Below are positions 9,136 through 13,141 of a stretch of 13,141 bases of DNA, piece after piece; the stretch's first letter is position 1, and each line of letters starts with the position of its first letter. Source of the DNA: Clavulina sp. PMI_390 (lineage: Eukaryota > Basidiomycota > Agaricomycetes > Cantharellales > Hydnaceae); contig WIDE01000131.1 in NCBI GenBank assembly GCA_015039315.1, positions 10,559 to 23,699 of the forward strand, in the 5' to 3' direction. A program made the position numbers and the translations under genes. The notes under the pieces were generated by a model. It saw nothing but the letters and a program-made list of their open reading frames with translations. It was not told the origin of the DNA and searched no databases.

Positions 9136-10100
9136 GAATAACACTCAGTAGTCAAAAACAAATATGAATAGAGGCCGAAAGCATTAGGTTACTGATACAA
9201 TGTAACATGGAGGATGGAGGCGCAAAAAAACTGTGGACAAAACAAAGAAGCTCAAAGACGAACAGACATAGAGAGACAGAGAAAAAAAAACAGAATCGCA
9301 GGTGGAGAAAGCGGCATGCGGCAAAGGCGATGGACGTATAACTGAGTGGAGGAGGCCAGAGGTAACGCGGTTGATGGTGGTGAGCACGCGGAGGAGGACC
9401 CAAACGGAGCGGAGAGAAACGAGGTCGGTGAAGTATGAGGTGCGCAAAAGGGAAAAAAAAAAAAAAAGACGGCAAGGACGATAGAGCAGAGGCTTAGCAG
9501 AGACTACTACTCCACATCATCCGCATAATCAGGGTCATTATCCTCATCGTCTCCATCAATCTCATCCAGCCCAGGCTGCGCAAGCTCATCCACTCCAACA
9601 GGCCCACCACCACCCTCCGGCACAACGCCAGCCTCACCTCCCTCAGCACCTCCTTCTCCCTCCACACCATCCTCCTCGCCTTCACCCCTCCTCGCGCGCG
9701 TCGACACCCGCCCGCTTGTGCAGCTGCGACGGCCGCTTGCTGCTGTTGTGCTTGCGCGACTTGAGCTTGCAGTTGTGCTTGCACAGCCGCATGGGCTTGG
9801 GCTTGAGCTTGGATAGCTTCTTCGTCGTCGTAGCCAGGTTGAGGAGCGAATGCGATTCGGAGACGCTCGATCATGCCACTATGTCATCAAGTTAGAACCG
9901 GGAAACAAGCCAAAGTAGACGGAGGGGAAGCGTGACGTACCGGTACCAGTCCTGATCCTGCCCGTTTCGCTCTGCCTCGGCGGTCGCATGCTGCAACTTG
10001 AGCAGCTCATTGAGCCAGATCGAGCGCCAAATCGGGCGACCAGCCTCGTCCAACTCGGAAGAGAGCGAGAGTTCGACATTCTCTCCGTTCGTGGGGAAGC
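9110..10100. repeat. Segmental duplication block B (paired with about 3850-4823)
   Basis: Partner of the block at 3850-4823, in the same orientation and order, but more complete at its right end: fragment B continues to about 10556 where block A has stopped. It includes an A15 run at 9453-9467 and a GA-rich plus strand at 9200-9490. Differences are mostly substitutions and small indels. Confidence 0.75.
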
Positions 10101-10556
10101 GCACACCAGCAAAGCCCGCATAGGCTGCTGCGGCATTGGGGTCGAAGCTAAGGATAGAAAGCAAGGTAGGTAACAGAAGCGAATAGGTCAGAGATAATAG
10201 TCAAATAGCAGTGAATGAGGACGGAAAGGACCTACGGGAAACCAGGGTAGACAACCTGCTGTCCATCCCGCTCGCCCCCCGCACCAGGAACAGCGACTCC
10301 ACCGGGCCCCACTGCCACAGCAATCGCCGCAGCCATCTGAGGGTTGAACTGCATGCCCATAGGGACACCCATTGCCGCCAACTGAGCATCATGCGCAGCC
10401 TGGTTGTGCTTGCTGTTCACGGTGGGCCCACGGGGCTTCTTTTTGCGGACGCGGTGGACGCCAGCGTGAGGATCGACTTGGTCGTTGACTGTCCAGTAGG
10501 CACCTTTACCGCGGTCGGTCAGGGGGCAGGGGACCCTTCGGGGTGGGCTATTAAGT
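9507..10556 (-). pseudogene. Forkhead-like transcription factor fragment B (5'-truncated)
   Basis: Minus strand. Exon 1 runs from about 10556 to 10236 and holds RRVPCPLTDRGKGAYWTVN followed by the basic VRKKKPRG, the end of a forkhead winged-helix domain, then a Met/Gln/Ala-rich region. An 88-nt intron (10235-10148, GTAGGT...CTTAG) joins YPGF to FDPNAAAAYAGF in frame. Exon 2 (10147-9941) carries GVRFPTNGENVELSLSSEL. A 62-nt intron (9940-9879, GTACGT...CATAG) leads to exon 3, with GMIERLRIAF, a Q/A-rich tract and an acidic end DEDNDPDYADDVE (stop 9507-9509). Exon 3 changes frame near 9700-9725, and the N-terminal half of the forkhead domain is missing, so this should not make a DNA-binding factor. 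Intact splice sites suggest fairly recent decay. It lies head-to-head with family copy 4. Forkhead assignment is by motif memory. Confidence 0.65.
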
Positions 10557-10630
10557 GAGTGGTTGTGATGAATAGGCCAATACAGAACTGATTAATCGAG
10601 GCTGAATTAGATTCCTTCCGGCCAGCAGGT

Positions 10631-10658
10631 GCAGTCTTGAAGGGAGTCGTGGTTCTGA
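10631..10658 (-). pseudogene. Possible relic of the forkhead recognition helix
   Basis: On the minus strand these bases read N-H-D-S-L-Q-D-C, resembling the RHNLSLxxC recognition-helix motif that precedes the GKGxYW motif in forkhead domains. The copy at 10556 and below lies about 75-100 nt further on, separated by a degenerate intron-like stretch. It is very short and could be chance. Confidence 0.3.
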
Positions 10659-10913
10659 AGGGATGGGAGGCGAGCGGGTGAGTAACTCAGTTCAATATGA
10701 TGGGCATGGGACGCTGAGCGTAATAGATCGAGCAACAAGCATTCAACAGAAAAGCCCCAGCGGATGGCTTTTGACTGTCACTAGGAGCCTATTATGCTAT
10801 TTAATGTGCTGTGTGCATGCCATAAAAGTTGTGCTTATTGTTCAAAACCCCCCGATAACGCTTCGGAAGAAGAACCTGCAGAAAACAAAGTCAGACTTGC
10901 CACATGACACGGT
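10659..10913. other. Spacer between forkhead fragment B and copy 4
   Basis: No supported gene. It contains none of the shared downstream repeat. It probably holds the copy 4 promoter, but the only recognisable element is the inverted repeat at its right end. Confidence 0.35.
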
Positions 10914-10937
10914 GTGACAACGCGCCGACTGTGTCGC
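10914..10937 (+). promoter_or_regulatory. Conserved upstream inverted repeat, copy 4
   Basis: GTGAC-N14-GTCGC, one mismatch from the perfect arms before copies 2 and 3, ending 33 nt before the ATG at 10971. The spacer keeps the ACGCG core. A nearby GTCACGAC (10940s) could offer an alternative right arm with a longer spacer. Confidence 0.4.
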
Positions 10938-10970
10938 GAGTCACGACCATCACTGGCTCCTCCACTCAAA

Positions 10971-12655
10971 ATGGCGCAGACGCTCAACGACCTTGCGTTC
11001 AATACTATCATGGCTTCTTACCTCCATGAAATCAACTTCTCACATGGGCGTTCCCTCTGTAATGTCGCTAACGAGCCACTTCCGGATCAGTCAGTGCCGT
11101 CATCGACAGCAAGGGTTCACCCAGAAATCGTGGATGGCATTGCCTTCCTGCTTGGCGCGACATCCCGAGAGCCACTCGCTCTGGCTCTCACTACTCAACT
11201 CAGTAACAGCTACCGACGAAAGCTTCGATTATTGATTGCTACTACACCAGAGCAAAGTGAGACACCCAAGCAGAAGGACCTCACGATGCTGCGGGAATTG
11301 CACGCACTATTGTGCGAGATCCATCTTCGACAGCTCCATGAGCTCTGTATTCCCCCATCTTCAGATTCATTGGACTCAGTGTTACAATCTCCCTCCTTCC
11401 TCCGTTTTCGATCTAGGGTGATGGAATATGTCTGGCCATACCTCCAAGAGGAATTTGTCACGAAACGCAGGGCAACAGTTTTTTGTAAAGCCGCAGAGGC
11501 GGTTCTAAAATCCCCACAAAATCGCCGGCGTTTTGGTCATCTCCTGAAGCCAGAACTGACGCAGGGTATCAATGACCTCGTTCAATTCCTCGGGAACGAA
11601 CCTCCCGGCCCGGTTCAAACCAAGGAGGTATTCAAAACCCTCGAGACCCTTCGAAATTGGGCACAGGAAGTCCGTACTTGGGCCAGGTTCCAAGAAATTT
11701 GGATTGACGAGGCGTCTGGTAAGTCTTGAAGCATGATACTAATCTACAATCCAATCTAACCCCCTGCCCCTATCAGCAATTGTCCGGAAAAGCCCCGACT
11801 TGTACCCTTTTTTTAACAGCGATATCTCGATGGATGCATGTGACCCCGTTGACTGGTTACTTGAGACATCGGCCGTTTGTTTGCATATACGGAACGCTGA
11901 CGCGCTGGCGAGGTCTTCCCCATTCCAACACTGGACGAACGTTGACATTGACACGGACTACCTATCACCGATTGCCCCGTCCGTATCACCGCAACCAGCC
12001 TTCACTAGAGAGTCTACGCGCTCTCTTCTGCAGAAAGCAGGTTGCGGTGACCGCTGTAATGACAAGGTCCTCCACTATATCGTTCCGCAAATATTGCGTA
12101 AGCTCAAGATTGAGGAGTTCGACAAGGGACTGCCTGACATCCAGGCTCGATGTGAGTGGATCTCTTAATCCTGATCTGTTCTATATACGCATGCCGCTTT
12201 TTCGTACCATCCCTCCTGTTGACTCCATCCTTTCGCTTCATGCCACAGGCTCTTATCACACATCGACCTCAGTTCATGACGTATGTCGAGTAATGCTGGC
12301 GCTGGCCTCCCCACCTTCTGAACCATGGACAGCACTGCCCTATATTGGCTCAAACTTGCCTCCGTGTGGCTTCTGCGGACTCTTTGTGCGTGCTATGAAT
12401 ATAGCTGTGGGTATGCGCATCAAAACTGCCCCTATCCATCATAGCCCCAGGTTGCTAGGATGGAGCTTTCCAAAGTTTCCAATCCTACCCCCTGGCCGGG
12501 ATAGCCACGTCGACGAGATGGAAGTCGCCCAGCTGATGGATCGAGATCTGGAACGCGTCATCAAGGACGAGTGGGATCTTACGTACTTCCCGTTTAGCGT
12601 GCCATGGCATCAAGTTAAGCCTCCAGTTGAATCATACAGCGATTCAGACGACTAG
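10971..12655 (+). CDS. Tandem family copy 4, most divergent paralogue (509 aa)
   Basis: Starts at the ATG at 10971 (MAQTL). Exons are 10971-11718, 11777-12151 and 12249-12655. Introns are 11719-11776 (GTAAGT...ATCAG, 58 nt) and 12152-12248 (GTGAGT...CACAG, 97 nt), both phase 1. Exon 1 has the same length as in copy 3 (748 nt) but is much more diverged; EYVWPYLQEEF and the basic NRRRFGHLLKPEL region are still recognisable. Exon 2 is 6 nt longer and keeps CDPVDWLLETSAVCLHIRN and AGCGDR. Exon 3 has H384 in VHDVCRVML (12275-12277) and C414/C417 in PPCGFC (12365-12367, 12374-12376), with Val386 at the catalytic-Glu position. The protein ends soon after ESYSDSDD and lacks the longer acidic tail of the other copies. 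Conservation of the H and CxxC positions despite the divergence argues that the zinc site matters. Cellular role unknown. Confidence 0.8.
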
Positions 12656-12776
12656 AATCGCAGCGACTTGTCAGAGAACAGGAAATGGAAGCCCGAGAAA
12701 GCTGCCTGGACAGCGGGTGAGGTCAATTTATTATTCTATATTTTATTTTTATACGCGTGTAAGAAGGGTTTAAGAA
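12656..12776. other. AT-rich junction after copy 4
   Basis: Holds an AT-rich stretch (about 12725-12755) between the end of copy 4 and the start of the deaminase-derived duplicated sequence. No gene is seen. The breakpoint of the duplication is probably near 12765-12777. Confidence 0.35.
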
Positions 12777-12836
12777 CATTGGAACGCAGGAGACTTCGGC
12801 AGGTCTTAGACCAAATACCCTCAGAGCGTTTTCTAA
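12777..12836 (+). pseudogene. Relic of the OTT_1508-like deaminase C-terminus
   Basis: In the frame starting at 12777 the codons read HWNAGDFGRS, stop, TKYPQSVF, stop. The end of the gene at 7264-8837 reads YWEAGDFRESRAKHPQSVF, stop. The alignment covers 19-20 codons including the terminal stop position and contains one internal stop. Upstream homology is lost at once, so only the last part of the gene was carried here. It shows that deaminase-gene sequence was part of the amplified material. Confidence 0.65.
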
Positions 12837-13141
12837 GGACTAGATATCTCTCCCATGCATTCCCCGGTCATCACGCGTCACCACTCCAACATAGACGTTA
12901 TTCTACTCAAACCATGTCTCATACTCGTCTCTTCCACATCGGAGGATTATCCCTCAGTGAATACATAATGTTGAAAATGCATATTGTGAATTGAGTTTCA
13001 CATCCATCTAGTAGACTGGTGCCCACAAGATGTGTCTCGGCAATTGGACCCAGGTGATCCATTTCAAGACAGCGCTCGTGATGAGAAATAGTTTGCCCGC
13101 GACGTCAACGACGCAGAACCAACCTCACACGAGCCTTCACG
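12837..13141. repeat. Duplicated deaminase 3' flank including shared repeat E4
   Basis: Continues the similarity to 8838-9123 with GGACTAGATAT, TCTCATACTCGTCTCTTCCACA, GAGGATTA and TGAGTTTCACATC. It then enters the shared repeat from about 12999 (CTAGTAGACTGGTGCCCACAAG, ATGAGAAATAGTTTGCCCGCGACGTCAACGACGCAGA in parts). The last bases, GAGCCTTCACG, are those that lead into duplication blocks A and B, so another forkhead-derived block probably begins just beyond the window. Confidence 0.7.

Noticed and set aside
9152..9475. Minus-strand 107-codon open frame with many Phe, Leu and Pro residues
   Set aside because: It is the complement of a GA-rich, poly-A-containing non-coding flank. Its partner block at 3898-4226 does not preserve the same protein, and the hydrophobicity is a composition artefact.
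10211..10558. Plus-strand 115-codon open frame
   Set aside because: It is the shadow of forkhead fragment B exon 1 and its intron. The minus strand shows recognisable motifs and spliceable junctions.
12668..12994. 108-codon open frame after copy 4
   Set aside because: It starts at a non-ATG codon and reads through the deaminase relic in the wrong frame. The homologous frame is the one starting at 12777.
1..13141. CRISPR array, tRNA/rRNA genes, transposase or reverse transcriptase genes
   Set aside because: No short regularly spaced repeats, no recognisable tRNA or rRNA sequence and no mobile-element protein motif were seen. The repeats present are large duplications with genes inside.

Overview
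The window looks like an accessory, duplication-rich locus from a filamentous fungus, most likely a basidiomycete (Agaricomycetes-like). The evidence is short GT-AG introns (about 50-100 nt) with fungal donors (GTAAGT, GTGAGT, GTATGA), intron-rich genes on a roughly 50% GC background, and remnants of a fungal forkhead-type transcription factor. No bacterial, phage or CRISPR feature is visible. The organism assignment is an inference.

The backbone is a tandem array of four plus-strand paralogues of one three-exon gene family. Copy 1 (1-1467) lacks its 5' end at the window edge. Copy 2 is 1867-3642 (539 aa predicted), copy 3 is 4932-6713 (546 aa) and copy 4 is 10971-12655 (509 aa). Both introns sit at the same place and in the same phase (phase 1) in all four copies, and splicing gives uninterrupted frames ending in a Ser/Asp/Glu-rich tail. 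I do not recognise the family by name. Exon 3, however, carries an H...P-C-G-F-C arrangement that lines up with the active site of the different deaminase gene in the window. The zinc-ligand positions are kept but the catalytic Glu position is Val or Thr, so the copies read as divergent, probably catalytically dead deaminase-fold proteins.

Between copies 3 and 4 lies a gene or pseudogene (about 7264-8837) for an OTT_1508-like nucleic-acid/nucleotide deaminase with an intact HCE and SKLSC-x-x-C active site. It has a reading-frame break in an A7 run (8026-8032), a 78-nt intron (8080-8157) and no clear first exon. A second, 20-codon relic of its 3' end follows copy 4 (12777-12836).

The spacers contain segmental-duplication debris. 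Two minus-strand copies of the 3' part of a forkhead-like gene (about 4227-4823 and 9507-10556) are broken by stops and frameshifts, and a short stub of the same flank lies at 1742-1772. A shared downstream repeat occurs four times (near 1537, 3716, 8985 and 12999). An inverted repeat GTGAC-N14-GTCAC lies 33-35 nt before the ATG of copies 2, 3 and 4 (one mismatch in copy 4).

The ancestral unit was probably a forkhead gene fragment head-to-head with a family gene. It was amplified, the hitch-hiking forkhead parts decayed, and the family genes stayed open. A block of divergent pseudo-deaminases beside an active-site-intact member of a toxin-associated deaminase family is the most interesting aspect. 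A role in fungal self/non-self recognition or genome defence is conceivable but not shown by the sequence.
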